In this document: piece after piece, positions 1 through 5,721 of the stretch
How the letters are laid out: each line of letters opens with the position of its first letter
Numbering within the stretch: the stretch's first letter is position 1
NCBI GenBank assembly: GCA_025455505.1
Contig: JALOMK010000082.1
Location: forward strand, 1 to 8,266
Source: Bacteroidales bacterium
GTDB lineage: Bacteria > Bacteroidota > Bacteroidia > Bacteroidales > VadinHA17
Length of the DNA stretch: 8,266 nucleotides
Direction: 5' to 3'
Notes under the pieces: generated by a model
Database searches by the model: none
Told to the model about the DNA's origin: nothing
Seen by the model: only the letters and a program-made list of their open reading frames with translations
Program-made: the position numbers and the translations under genes

Positions 1-827
1 TCACTTGCAAGGATTATCCCGTCCCTGAACTCGCTGTAACCATAATAAGCTGCCATCCCTGTATTGTTCCATCCCCTTTTGTCGACCATCACCCTTGGCT
101 CCTTTGTAAACCACACCTTCCCTTTTGTTTTTTCTTCGGGATAAACATATGTGTATTCGTCACACTTATAACCGGCAACTATCCTGGTATTGCCTGTCCT
201 TGTAAAGACTGGTGTTGTAACTTTGCCCGTAGTTTTCCCATCGGTGCCGGCAGCTGCATTCTCATCAGGGATAGCTGATATTGTTCCTACCTTCATGGCG
301 TTCACCTCGGTAAGCATCAGGAATATCTTGTTGTCGCCGTCGACAACCATTGATGCTGCAAGGGGTACTGACTCATTGTCCTCCGTAGTGATTGTTTTTG
401 TCTCCACACCAAGCGATGGTGAGTTTGCGCTGTAGTACATATAGAAATCCATTTTGGCAACTTCCTTCTTATCATATGTTTCCATTTTCATATAGATGCG
501 GGAAGTAAAACCGTACTCATCCTTGTATTTAAGGTCTACCTTGTTTCCGAAAAGGGAAGCACCAAGCCCCCCTCCGGATCCGGATTGCTTATCCTGGCTG
601 CTTTCGGCTTTCGCGCCTTCGGCCTGCTGTGACTGGTTTTCCTGTGCAGCGGCTTCCTTGGCCTTTGCCCTGTTCTTGTCCTGCTCCTCCTGCACCTTCT
701 TGTCAAGGAGAGAATCAATTTCGTTGTTAACCTGCCTGTTGATTGCCCTTCTCAGTATGCCGGCCTGGGAAAATGATGCCGCCGGCAGAAGGAAAACAAA
801 AATGAACAGAAATATCCTTGTTTTCAT
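1..827 (-). CDS. DUF4412-type secreted protein, C-terminus outside window
   Basis: The reading frame starts at an ATG at 827 and stays open for 275 codons to the left edge, so the C-terminus is missing. Residues 1-20 form a clear signal peptide with a hydrophobic core and a likely cleavage near SFS|QAG, so the protein is exported to the periplasm or outer membrane. Residues about 28-90 are a Lys/Glu/Gln/Ala-rich segment, likely helical, ending in a Ser/Gly linker. From about residue 92 the sequence is beta-rich and has the GYKCDEY motif (218-224), which resembles DUF4412 proteins of Bacteroidota. The function of that family is unknown to me. The start fits because a TAnnTTTG promoter box lies just upstream. 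The next gene upstream ends 172 bp away on the same strand, so it may have its own promoter. The signal peptide is certain; the family name is from motif memory only. Confidence 0.75.
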   Translation of the reverse strand, partial: MKTRIFLFIFVFLLPAASFSQAGILRRAINRQVNNEIDSLLDKKVQEEQDKNRAKAKEAAAQENQSQQAEGAKAESSQDKQSGSGGGLGASLFGNKVDLKYKDEYGFTSRIYMKMETYDKKEVAKMDFYMYYSANSPSLGVETKTITTEDNESVPLAASMVVDGDNKIFLMLTEVNAMKVGTISAIPDENAAAGTDGKTTGKVTTPVFTRTGNTRIVAGYKCDEYTYVYPEEKTKGKVWFTKEPRVMVDKRGWNNTGMAAYYGYSEFRDGIILAS

Positions 828-849
828 GGTCCTGGGATTTATTTATTCC

Positions 850-884
850 CAAAATTAAACAAAATTCGGATTTGTTGAAGCAAA
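850..884 (-). promoter_or_regulatory. Candidate Bacteroidota-type promoter for the DUF4412-type gene
   Basis: On the minus strand TAATTTTG (857-850) matches the -7 consensus TAnnTTTG, and TTTG (884-881) is a possible -33 box. The 23-nt spacer is at the long end. It would give a leader of about 15 nt. A small hairpin, TGGGA/TCCCA (833-851), overlaps the start of that leader. A second -7-like box, TACCTTTG (966-959), lies farther upstream but has no visible -33 partner. Confidence 0.4.
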
Positions 885-890
885 GAAAGA

Positions 891-965
891 ACCTTTGTGC
901 CCCTCAATCTTTCCGGCATATGCGGCCGGATAATAACCACCAGTTATGAAGAGGGACACAAAGGT
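891..965. other. Intergenic inverted repeat able to fold as a three-way junction
   Basis: The outer arms, ACCTTTGTGCCCCTC (891-905) and GAGGGACACAAAGGT (951-965), pair over 15 positions with one mismatch. On the minus strand that mismatch is a T-G pair. Two hairpins lie inside: TCCGGC/GCCGGA (912-917 with 925-930, 7-nt loop) and ATAAC/GTTAT (933-937 with 943-947, 5-nt loop). It lies between the stop of the membrane-protein gene and the promoter of the DUF4412-type gene. On the minus strand the outer stem is followed by a moderately T-rich stretch, so it could end transcription of the membrane-protein gene. It could also be a structured RNA or a small mobile repeat; no target duplication is evident. 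The pairing is seen directly; the role is unknown. Confidence 0.55.
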
Positions 966-999
966 AAACCTGGCTGCTGATCAGCCTGGAATATTGCTG

Positions 1000-1764
1000 T
1001 TATTCCGTAACAACTTCTGCTGCAGGACCTTCCTTCTCAAGCCGTACCGACTCGTAGAGGGCTGCAAATGAACTTGACACCCATATTATTGCCGGGAAAA
1101 TACCTACAATGAATAAGATCAGCCCGAAGATTATTATGAAAAAGGAAAGGATACCCATGAAGAATATCTTCCAGCCATGGCCTCTTGTCATCTTCCAGCT
1201 CATCTCAACAGCCTCGATGGGGTCTAGCTTTTTATCCATAACAAGGAACCCCGTGAATGCCAGCCTGCATCCTATTATTATGCCGGGAATAAGAAGAGCG
1301 AAACAGCCCAGCACGACAAGAGCAACAACAAGCAGGTTTGCAAGGACTATGTGCAGGTAGTTTTCCATGAAACCTCTTACAAGAAGTTCAAAATCAGGCT
1401 TAATCCTGCGGGCAGCCTGTACAAAGATCATCTTGCCTCCGTAATTGAAGACAGGGGCAACAAGGAAGGAATAGAGCACCGCAATCATAACAAACAGGAC
1501 GGCAAAAAATCCGATGGAGGCAAGGCCAATGAATTTCTCAATGTCCCCGAGTTGTTCCAGGCTCCAGAAATTCCAGTCCCAGTTCCAGGGTCCGTCATGA
1601 TCGCCGTTGAAATGAAACTGTAGCATCCTGAAAGGCGCGTCGACAATGCTCAATATAATAATCACAAGGAAAAGCCTCAGAAAATTATCTTTCATCATTT
1701 CCCATCCGGCCGAGAAACTGCTGCCTACCCTGGGCACCAGCCTGTACTGATTAACTGTTTCCAT
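1000..1764 (-). CDS. Multi-pass inner-membrane protein, DUF975/YciC-like organisation
   Basis: A 254-residue hydrophobic protein with about five to six membrane helices (roughly 28-47, 79-103, 136-158, 160-175, 200-222 and 222-238). A Trp/Asp-rich extramembrane loop (55-70, with several WNWDW-like residues) follows the first helix. The pattern of an N-terminal GW..MKDN motif, a LIPGIIIGCR helix and a DPIEAVEMSWKMTRGHGWKIF segment resembles the DUF975/YciC and glycerophosphodiesterase-membrane-domain group. No enzymatic function can be read from it. The ATG at 1764 is preferred over one at 1830 because a good promoter lies between them; the 22 extra residues from 1830 look unlike a normal N-terminus. 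It is transcribed divergently from the 7TM-LuxR gene and shares the operator-like repeats, suggesting that regulator may control it. Confidence 0.75.
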   Translation of the reverse strand: METVNQYRLVPRVGSSFSAGWEMMKDNFLRLFLVIIILSIVDAPFRMLQFHFNGDHDGPWNWDWNFWSLEQLGDIEKFIGLASIGFFAVLFVMIAVLYSFLVAPVFNYGGKMIFVQAARRIKPDFELLVRGFMENYLHIVLANLLVVALVVLGCFALLIPGIIIGCRLAFTGFLVMDKKLDPIEAVEMSWKMTRGHGWKIFFMGILSFFIIIFGLILFIVGIFPAIIWVSSSFAALYESVRLEKEGPAAEVVTE

Positions 1765-1768
1765 TTTG

Positions 1769-1890
1769 ATACTTGTAGTATTGGTTGATAATGAAGCAAA
1801 TTTATACCCGGGAAACCGATCGCAATTCATACTATAGTATTGATTTTCAAAATCACTACTTTGGTATGCACCTCAATACTTAAGTAGTAT
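1769..1890. promoter_or_regulatory. Cluster of ATACT-n-AGTAT inverted repeats, candidate operators
   Basis: Three exact copies of ATACT followed by its reverse complement AGTAT occur in 122 bp: 1769-1781 (3-nt spacer), 1829-1840 (2-nt spacer, a perfect 12-bp palindrome) and 1876-1890 (5-nt spacer). A fourth near copy, CTACT-TT-GGTAT, is at 1856-1867 (one mismatch per arm). Relative to the predicted promoter of the membrane-protein gene, the 1829-1840 site lies just upstream of the -33 box, an activator-like position, and the 1769-1781 site lies in the leader, a repressor-like position. The adjacent LuxR-type regulator is the obvious candidate binder, including for its own control. Dimeric NarL/FixJ-family regulators often bind short inverted repeats with small spacers. 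Binding itself is inference. Confidence 0.5.
1797..1826 (-). promoter_or_regulatory. Candidate promoter of the membrane-protein gene
   Basis: On the minus strand TAAATTTG (1804-1797) is an exact match to TAnnTTTG, and ATTG (1826-1823) is a near match to the -33 TTTG with an 18-nt spacer. Transcription would begin around 1790, giving a leader of about 25 nt before the ATG at 1764. The box lies inside the extension implied by the upstream ATG at 1830, which argues against that longer start. Confidence 0.5.
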
Positions 1891-1929
1891 ATAGTTTTAA
1901 GATCTGAAAGGATTTAGTACTTTTATATT

Positions 1930-2859
1930 ATGCTTCTGTACCTCTCATGCCTTGTCTTAATTGTTTCTGTTGCAATGGCGGCAGGAGGCACAGTACTCTC
2001 AGCCAAGCTTCAGAAGAGGTTCAGGAACGAACTGTTTTCAACACTCCTCTATTATCAGCTTCTTATTCATGCCTTCGGATTCTATGGAATATGGGGCCAG
2101 GTACTGATAAAAGTATTCCTCTCCGAATATGTACAGCCTGGCATTCTGTCAAGGATAACAGACACATCCCTTCTCCTTGGATTACCCTTTGCCCTGTTTG
2201 CCTGGCTTATGCTGATCCAGTTCGCCAACTCGGCATCGGGCAGGAAAAGAAACAAAATCTTCATCCCCCTGTTCCTTTTAATAAATGCAGCATTGCTGAT
2301 AACCATAGGCTATACTACAGCCACTTACCAGGAGCCAAAACCAGCAATCGTTATGAAGAATTATTACATCTTCATGAATTCTTTCTATACGCTTTCTGCC
2401 TCCGCCCTTTTGTATTTTAACGGTAGAAGCGCTGCAATACCGGAGTCAAGCCGCAGGAAAATGGCAGTTGCAATAATCTTAATAGCTATAATTCAGACCT
2501 TGCCGCTGATACTTTATTCCTCCCAGGCCTATCTTGCCCTCCTGTTCATAACTCTGTTCTTCCTGGGGAATGTATTTCTTCCTGTATGGCTCTATTACCG
2601 CACAAACCTGGATACCTTTACTTCTCCTGCCGGACAGGAAGAAAATCCTTCATTCGAAAGCTTCTGTGAAAAGTACGATGTGTCACCCCGCGAATCAGAA
2701 ATCATCCGTGAAATATGCAACGGACTATCTAACAAGGAAATATCAGAAAAATTGTTTATCAGTCTCCAGACTGTCAAGGACCACACTCACAGGATCTATA
2801 TCAAGACAAATGTCAGGAGCAGGGCACAGCTAATGAACCTGATGAGAGACATTTGTTAG
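1930..2859 (+). CDS. Membrane-bound LuxR-family regulator (7TM plus GerE helix-turn-helix)
   Basis: A 309-residue one-component regulator. The first ~222 residues contain seven predicted membrane helices (about 1-20, 36-58, 78-97, 109-130, 145-163, 177-196 and 199-221). A short cytoplasmic linker (223-245) leads to a C-terminal LuxR/GerE DNA-binding domain (about 249-305). Its motifs are typical: VSPRESEII (251-259), GLSNKEISEKLFIS (265-278) and TVKDHTHRIYIKTNV (281-295). There is no receiver domain, so the membrane part probably senses the signal, perhaps a small hydrophobic ligand or membrane state; this is inference. It is divergent from a multi-pass membrane protein and next to the ATACT-n-AGTAT repeats, which suggests local and self regulation. 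It ends at TAG just before a G-rich repeat island, with no obvious terminator hairpin. Confidence 0.85.
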   Translation: MLLYLSCLVLIVSVAMAAGGTVLSAKLQKRFRNELFSTLLYYQLLIHAFGFYGIWGQVLIKVFLSEYVQPGILSRITDTSLLLGLPFALFAWLMLIQFANSASGRKRNKIFIPLFLLINAALLITIGYTTATYQEPKPAIVMKNYYIFMNSFYTLSASALLYFNGRSAAIPESSRRKMAVAIILIAIIQTLPLILYSSQAYLALLFITLFFLGNVFLPVWLYYRTNLDTFTSPAGQEENPSFESFCEKYDVSPRESEIIREICNGLSNKEISEKLFISLQTVKDHTHRIYIKTNVRSRAQLMNLMRDIC

Positions 2860-2904
2860 GAGGCGCAACGGAGTAAGGGCGTAAAGGTGTAAAGGCGGAA
2901 AAAC

Positions 2905-2939
2905 GACCGACGTACGGCGAACGGCAAACGACGCACGGA
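2905..2939 (+). repeat. Degenerate heptamer array, consensus NNACGRC
   Basis: Five consecutive 7-bp units read GACCGAC, GTACGGC, GAACGGC, AAACGAC and GCACGGA. The unit GAACGGC (2919-2925) recurs exactly in the heptamer array inside the transporter gene (7541-7547, opposite strand). Three more units, TAACGGC/TAACGAC/TAACGGC, follow at 2989-3009. Confidence 0.6.
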
Positions 2940-3046
2940 AAAACACTCAGATTCCCTCCCGGGAGGGGCCGGGGGTGGGTGAAACGTCTAACGGCTAACG
3001 ACTAACGGCTTAAAGGCGTTGGTCATGGGGCATGCGGCAGGGAGCA

Positions 3047-3084
3047 GGCAGCGGGTAGCAAGCAGCGGGTAGCAGGCAGCGGGG
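3047..3084 (+). repeat. 14-bp tandem repeat, about 2.7 copies
   Basis: The units are GGCAGCGGGTAGCA (3047-3060), AGCAGCGGGTAGCA (3061-3074) and the partial GGCAGCGGGG (3075-3084). Only one base differs between the two full units, so the duplication looks recent. It ends ten bases before the stop codon of the sigma factor. Confidence 0.75.
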
Positions 3085-3093
3085 TGGTAAAAC

Positions 3094-3669
3094 TTACTGG
3101 TTTTTAAAGTCGCTCAGCAGTTTCTTCCTGGCCCGCGACAGTTGTGAACGGGAAGTGCACTCCTCGATTGACAGTATTTTACTTATTTCTTCATGATCAT
3201 AACCTTCAAGGAAATACAAGGAAAAAACATTTTTCCACTGCTTGGGTAACCTTTTTACATGATCAATCAGTTTTGAATATCTGATTTCCGTTTCAACACT
3301 GCTTTTTTCTTCTTCCTCATCCGGCAGCTGAAGATCCGTGCATGATTCAATGTCAACCATGCTGTGCTTTTCAGACCTTCTCAATGCATCAAGGGACTTA
3401 TTCCTCACTATGCTCTTAAGCCAGGCGCCGAAACTGACAATGCCTGAATAATTACCTATCTTTTCGAAAGCTGCAAGGAAGGACTCCTGCATAATGTCCT
3501 CGGCTTCCATCGGATCATTTAATATCCTCAGGCTGATATTATACATTGACTTATAATATAATCTGTAAATCCGGAACTGTGCTTTCTGGTCCCCCTTCCG
3601 GCAGGCATCGATAAGGTCAGTGTGAGCTATTTCATAAGATCCGGACTGCTTGATTCGTTTTGCTTCCAT
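3094..3669 (-). CDS. ECF (RpoE-like) RNA polymerase sigma factor
   Basis: A 191-residue sigma-70 family protein of the extracytoplasmic-function type. Region 2 spans about 18-97, with DPMEAEDIMQESFLAAFEKI (52-71) being the typical core-binding and -10 recognition signature, followed by FGAWLKSIVRNKSLDALRR. An acidic linker (116-127) leads to region 4 (about 134-187), with LPKQWKNVFSLYFLEGYDHE and the helix-turn-helix EISKILSIEECTSRSQLSRA. In the turn a Cys (171) stands where Bacteroidota relatives usually have Gly (from memory), a small oddity. No anti-sigma factor follows; the gene ends beside repeat island A. It lies 120 bp downstream of the AraC-type regulator on the same strand but has its own plausible promoter. 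Target genes cannot be read from the window. Confidence 0.92.
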   Translation of the reverse strand: MEAKRIKQSGSYEIAHTDLIDACRKGDQKAQFRIYRLYYKSMYNISLRILNDPMEAEDIMQESFLAAFEKIGNYSGIVSFGAWLKSIVRNKSLDALRRSEKHSMVDIESCTDLQLPDEEEEKSSVETEIRYSKLIDHVKRLPKQWKNVFSLYFLEGYDHEEISKILSIEECTSRSQLSRARKKLLSDFKNQ

Positions 3670-3686
3670 GATTGTAGTTTTAATTG

Positions 3687-3767
3687 TCAGGTCAAAACTA
3701 TAACCATGGATGCCCCTGCGACGAACGCCCTTATAAGGATGACGTACATCCCCATAGGGATGAACAT
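3687..3767 (-). CDS. Possible 26-residue hydrophobic peptide (doubtful)
   Basis: A short frame from an ATG at 3767 to TGA at 3689-3687 encodes an almost wholly hydrophobic peptide starting MFIPMGMYVILIR, long enough for one membrane helix. It fills most of the gap between the AraC-type gene and the sigma factor and stops 17 bp before the sigma start. It resembles nothing I recognise. Its 3' end overlaps the candidate sigma promoter, and a longer upstream reading in the same frame is only a shadow of the AraC-type gene. Probably chance. Confidence 0.15.
   Translation of the reverse strand: MFIPMGMYVILIRAFVAGASMVIVLT
3693..3725 (-). promoter_or_regulatory. Candidate promoter of the ECF sigma gene
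   Basis: On the minus strand TAGTTTTG (3700-3693) matches TAnnTTTG, and TTCG (3725-3722) is one base from the -33 TTTG with a 21-nt spacer. The implied leader before the ATG at 3669 is about 15-18 nt. It suggests the sigma gene can be transcribed apart from the AraC-type gene. Confidence 0.4.
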
Positions 3768-3789
3768 CCAGACAATTGCAAGATGCTGA

Positions 3790-4956
3790 TTAACTGATAT
3801 ATGACGACTTACGAAATTCCGAGGGAGTAGTGCCTGAATTTTTCCTGAAAGCGTTATTGAAGGCTGTTTTTGAGTTGTATCCAACCATTTCAGAGACTTC
3901 CTCAATTGTAAGATTAGAGTTTCTCTTATCAGAAAGTATCTTTCTTGCCTCCTCGACCCTGTATGAGGCCAGCAATTCAAAAAAACTCTGATTGAGCTTT
4001 TCATTGATTACCTGAGAAACGTTGTGCGGACTCTCTCCTATTCTCCTGGCAAGTTCTGAAAGTGATGCGAGATTGTTTGAAAAATACCTGTTGGCCGAAA
4101 GTTCAGTATTGACTCCATTGAGGATCCTTATCTTCATCTCCTCCGACAGGGTCGATTTCCGGTACTTTTCAGGGGTGACATCTAGGATTGAAGCATGTCT
4201 TTCGAAATAGGAAGAATCATTTATTATCCTGATTGTGCTGTAAAAAATAAACAACGATATGTACACTGTTATGAAATAGTCACCATAGCTCCCACGGAAT
4301 GTCAGCTTTACAATAATGAATATCAGAATTATAACCAGGATGTGAAAGATAACATCCCTCAGCGACCTGAGGACTTCATCATTCAACCTCAGCAAGGGAG
4401 TACCAGAAGCATCGGCCCGGCGCATTACCCTGAAAAAGGAGAGCCCAATATAAAATAAAACCTGGACAGCAGTCAGTACATTGATATTCCTGTTTATTCC
4501 CAGGGGATCACTATTGATTTCCTGTGTGAATTCAAGCAGGGGCCACTCCGGTCTGAAGTTCCTTACATAGATATTGTACTTGAATTCTTCAGGTTGCACA
4601 AAACTGAAAACCAAATAGGTTAAATATACAAGAGGCAGTACGAAATGGATCCATTCCCTTCTCCCGTTCTGCTGTCCGAGACTTCGCCTTACAAAAAGGT
4701 AAAGGAAGGGACCAATCAGAAAATTCAGAACTGCAGTTGAAAATGTCAGATGAATTACACTTACAATATAGCCTGTAAGGTTAAGCACCTGCTCTAACAT
4801 AATCAGCGACATTGAAAGGATCAGCAAGCCCTGGAAACGATTTGCCTCACGGTTCGCGGAAGGCTTCATGATGAAGAAGCAAGAAAGTACTGATCCCAGC
4901 ACAGAGCCGAAGAAAATCACAACTGACAGGATATCGATCTGGGTGGACGCATTCAT
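3790..4956 (-). CDS. Membrane-bound AraC-family regulator (7TM plus AraC helix-turn-helix)
   Basis: A 388-residue regulator of a type frequent in Bacteroidota. About seven membrane helices cover residues 8-29, 41-63, 70-89, 102-119, 158-176, 203-219 and 226-245. A linker of about 30 residues follows, then the AraC DNA-binding domain (about 275-385). Its first helix-turn-helix is SLSELARRIGESPHNVSQVI (298-317); the second, LTIEEVSEMVGYNSKTAFNN (349-368), runs into the hallmark FRKNSGTTPSEFRK (370-383). The long loop 120-157 may face outside and is a candidate sensing element (inference). The start at 4956 is supported by a promoter box only seven bases upstream, which implies a very short leader. 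The sigma gene lies 120 bp downstream on the same strand. The signal and targets are unknown. Confidence 0.88.
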   Translation of the reverse strand: MNASTQIDILSVVIFFGSVLGSVLSCFFIMKPSANREANRFQGLLILSMSLIMLEQVLNLTGYIVSVIHLTFSTAVLNFLIGPFLYLFVRRSLGQQNGRREWIHFVLPLVYLTYLVFSFVQPEEFKYNIYVRNFRPEWPLLEFTQEINSDPLGINRNINVLTAVQVLFYIGLSFFRVMRRADASGTPLLRLNDEVLRSLRDVIFHILVIILIFIIVKLTFRGSYGDYFITVYISLFIFYSTIRIINDSSYFERHASILDVTPEKYRKSTLSEEMKIRILNGVNTELSANRYFSNNLASLSELARRIGESPHNVSQVINEKLNQSFFELLASYRVEEARKILSDKRNSNLTIEEVSEMVGYNSKTAFNNAFRKNSGTTPSEFRKSSYIS

Positions 4957-4963
4957 AGCATTC

Positions 4964-4995
4964 CAAATCTATTGAACTTTTCCGTAAAACTGAAA
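4964..4995 (-). promoter_or_regulatory. Candidate promoter of the AraC-type gene
   Basis: On the minus strand TAGATTTG (4971-4964) matches TAnnTTTG, and TTTC (4995-4992) is one base from TTTG with a 20-nt spacer. The -7 box ends seven bases before the ATG, so the transcript would be almost leaderless. Confidence 0.42.
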
Positions 4996-5018
4996 GCTTT
5001 CCGGTAATATCCCGAAAG
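4992..5018. promoter_or_regulatory. Palindrome and inverted repeat at the AraC-type promoter
   Basis: A 10-bp perfect palindrome, GAAAGCTTTC (4992-5001), overlaps the predicted -33 box. It joins an imperfect inverted repeat, CTTTCCGG-TAATAT-CCCGAAAG (4997-5018, one mismatched pair). The position suits an operator. The rest of the gap 5019-5117 shows nothing clear beyond a weak GGG/CCC hairpin near 5080-5091 that could serve as a poor terminator. Confidence 0.3.
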
Positions 5019-5117
5019 ATCGCAAGTTATTCTTAAACCTGTGGAAGGAAATGTACCGAGATGTCACAAGAAAATACGGGATGCAGCCCTACTTTAATAA
5101 TGAATGCACTACGCTAA

Positions 5118-5537
5118 CTACAGGCCTTCAGCATATCTCCTGAAACTGTCAAGAATGGCCTGCCAGCCTTGCTGCTGAAGTTTCCGGGAATTTATATTTT
5201 CAGGATCAAATATCTCCGTGATCCTTGTTCCGGGATTCAGGTTTTCAAATATGACAGAAACCTCCCTGCCATCCTCCATGACATAGGCAAGCTGCCTGAA
5301 TGGCACTACGCTGGTGTAAATTCCTTCGAAGTCAAATCCCTCGCTGCCATCCCTTGATTCCATACGCGAAATGAATCTTCCCCCTTCAACAGGGTCGTTC
5401 TCCGCAAAGCTTGTACACCAGTCATCAGATGCCTGGTTCCACTGCATAATATGATTAGGCATTGTCCAGAGCTCCCAGGCCTTCTCAACAGGAACGTTCA
5501 CTGTAGCTGTCACCCTGATTGCATTCGAAGTAGTCAT
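5118..5537 (-). CDS. SRPBCC / AHSA1-like small protein
   Basis: A 139-residue cytoplasmic protein from the ATG at 5537. An ATG 24 codons upstream (5609) would add a Cys/Leu-rich stretch that does not fit the family, so the shorter form is preferred. The N-terminal strand IRVTATVNVPVEKAWELWTMPNHIMQWN (7-34) is the typical opening of START-like (SRPBCC) proteins related to the Hsp90 activator AHSA1. The middle has DPVEGGRFISRM and FDFEGIYTSVVPFRQLAYVMEDGR, which matches the family's strand order, and the last helix QQGWQAILDSFRRYAEGL closes the cavity. Such proteins bind hydrophobic ligands, and many are annotated as toxin, cyclase or stress-related without proof; the ligand here is unknown. 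It is divergent from the outer-membrane protein gene at 5722. Confidence 0.85.
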   Translation of the reverse strand: MTTSNAIRVTATVNVPVEKAWELWTMPNHIMQWNQASDDWCTSFAENDPVEGGRFISRMESRDGSEGFDFEGIYTSVVPFRQLAYVMEDGREVSVIFENLNPGTRITEIFDPENINSRKLQQQGWQAILDSFRRYAEGL

Positions 5538-5669
5538 GGCGTTAAAAAGTTGATCAGTACAAAGTAGTAACAAAATACAACAGCCCCTGTTCACAGCTGC
5601 CATTACCAAAAAAAAATCGCCTTCAGTTTATTGTGAAATAATTAACAATAATGCTTCCCGTCTTAACTT

Positions 5670-5697
5670 TTTGTTAATGAAACACGTCTTACATTTG
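5670..5697 (+). promoter_or_regulatory. Candidate promoter of the outer-membrane protein gene
   Basis: TACATTTG (5690-5697) matches TAnnTTTG, and TTTG (5670-5673) is an exact -33 word, although the 16-nt spacer is short; a shift within the T-run would lengthen it. The -7 box overlaps a 10-bp palindrome TTTGTACAAA (5694-5703). A related CTTTGTACTG occurs on the other strand at 5564-5555, upstream of the SRPBCC gene. The leader would be about 18 nt. Confidence 0.45.
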
Positions 5698-5721
5698 TAC
5701 AAACCAACAAACAAAATATAA

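Larger units (their letters stand above)
2870..3087. repeat. G-rich intergenic word-repeat island A
   Basis: This stretch between two convergent genes is built from short tandem words. It has three 8-mers of the form GTAARGGY (2873-2896), five heptamers close to NNACGRC (2905-2939), the 14-bp palindrome CCCTCCCGGGAGGG (2954-2967), a GGTGGGTGAAA word (2974-2984), three heptamers TAACGRC (2989-3009), and a G-rich tail ending in a 14-bp tandem repeat (3047-3084). No convincing coding frame or terminator is visible. Several exact words recur on the opposite strand inside the PnuC-family gene at 7343-7633. Origin unknown; it may be a lineage-specific intergenic repeat family. Confidence 0.75.

Noticed and set aside
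536..718. Arg/Lys-rich minus-strand open frame inside the DUF4412-type gene
   Set aside because: It is an alternate-frame reading of the charged linker region. The in-frame protein has a signal peptide and stays open over 827 bp.
1765..1830. 22-residue N-terminal extension of the membrane protein from an ATG at 1830
   Set aside because: An exact TAnnTTTG promoter box and an operator-like repeat lie inside this stretch, and the ATG at 1764 gives a normal N-terminus.
2873..3084. Possible CRISPR array
   Set aside because: Repeat units are only 7, 8 and 14 bp and lie directly adjacent, with no spacers of constant length and no cas genes nearby.
3768..4004. Minus-strand open frame of 105 codons ending at 3687
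   Set aside because: Most of it overlaps the well-supported AraC DNA-binding domain in another frame. Only the last part, outside the gene, was kept as a doubtful small ORF.
5538..5609. 24-residue N-terminal extension of the SRPBCC protein
   Set aside because: The Cys/Leu-rich extension is not a good signal peptide, and the family normally starts close to the IRVTATV strand.
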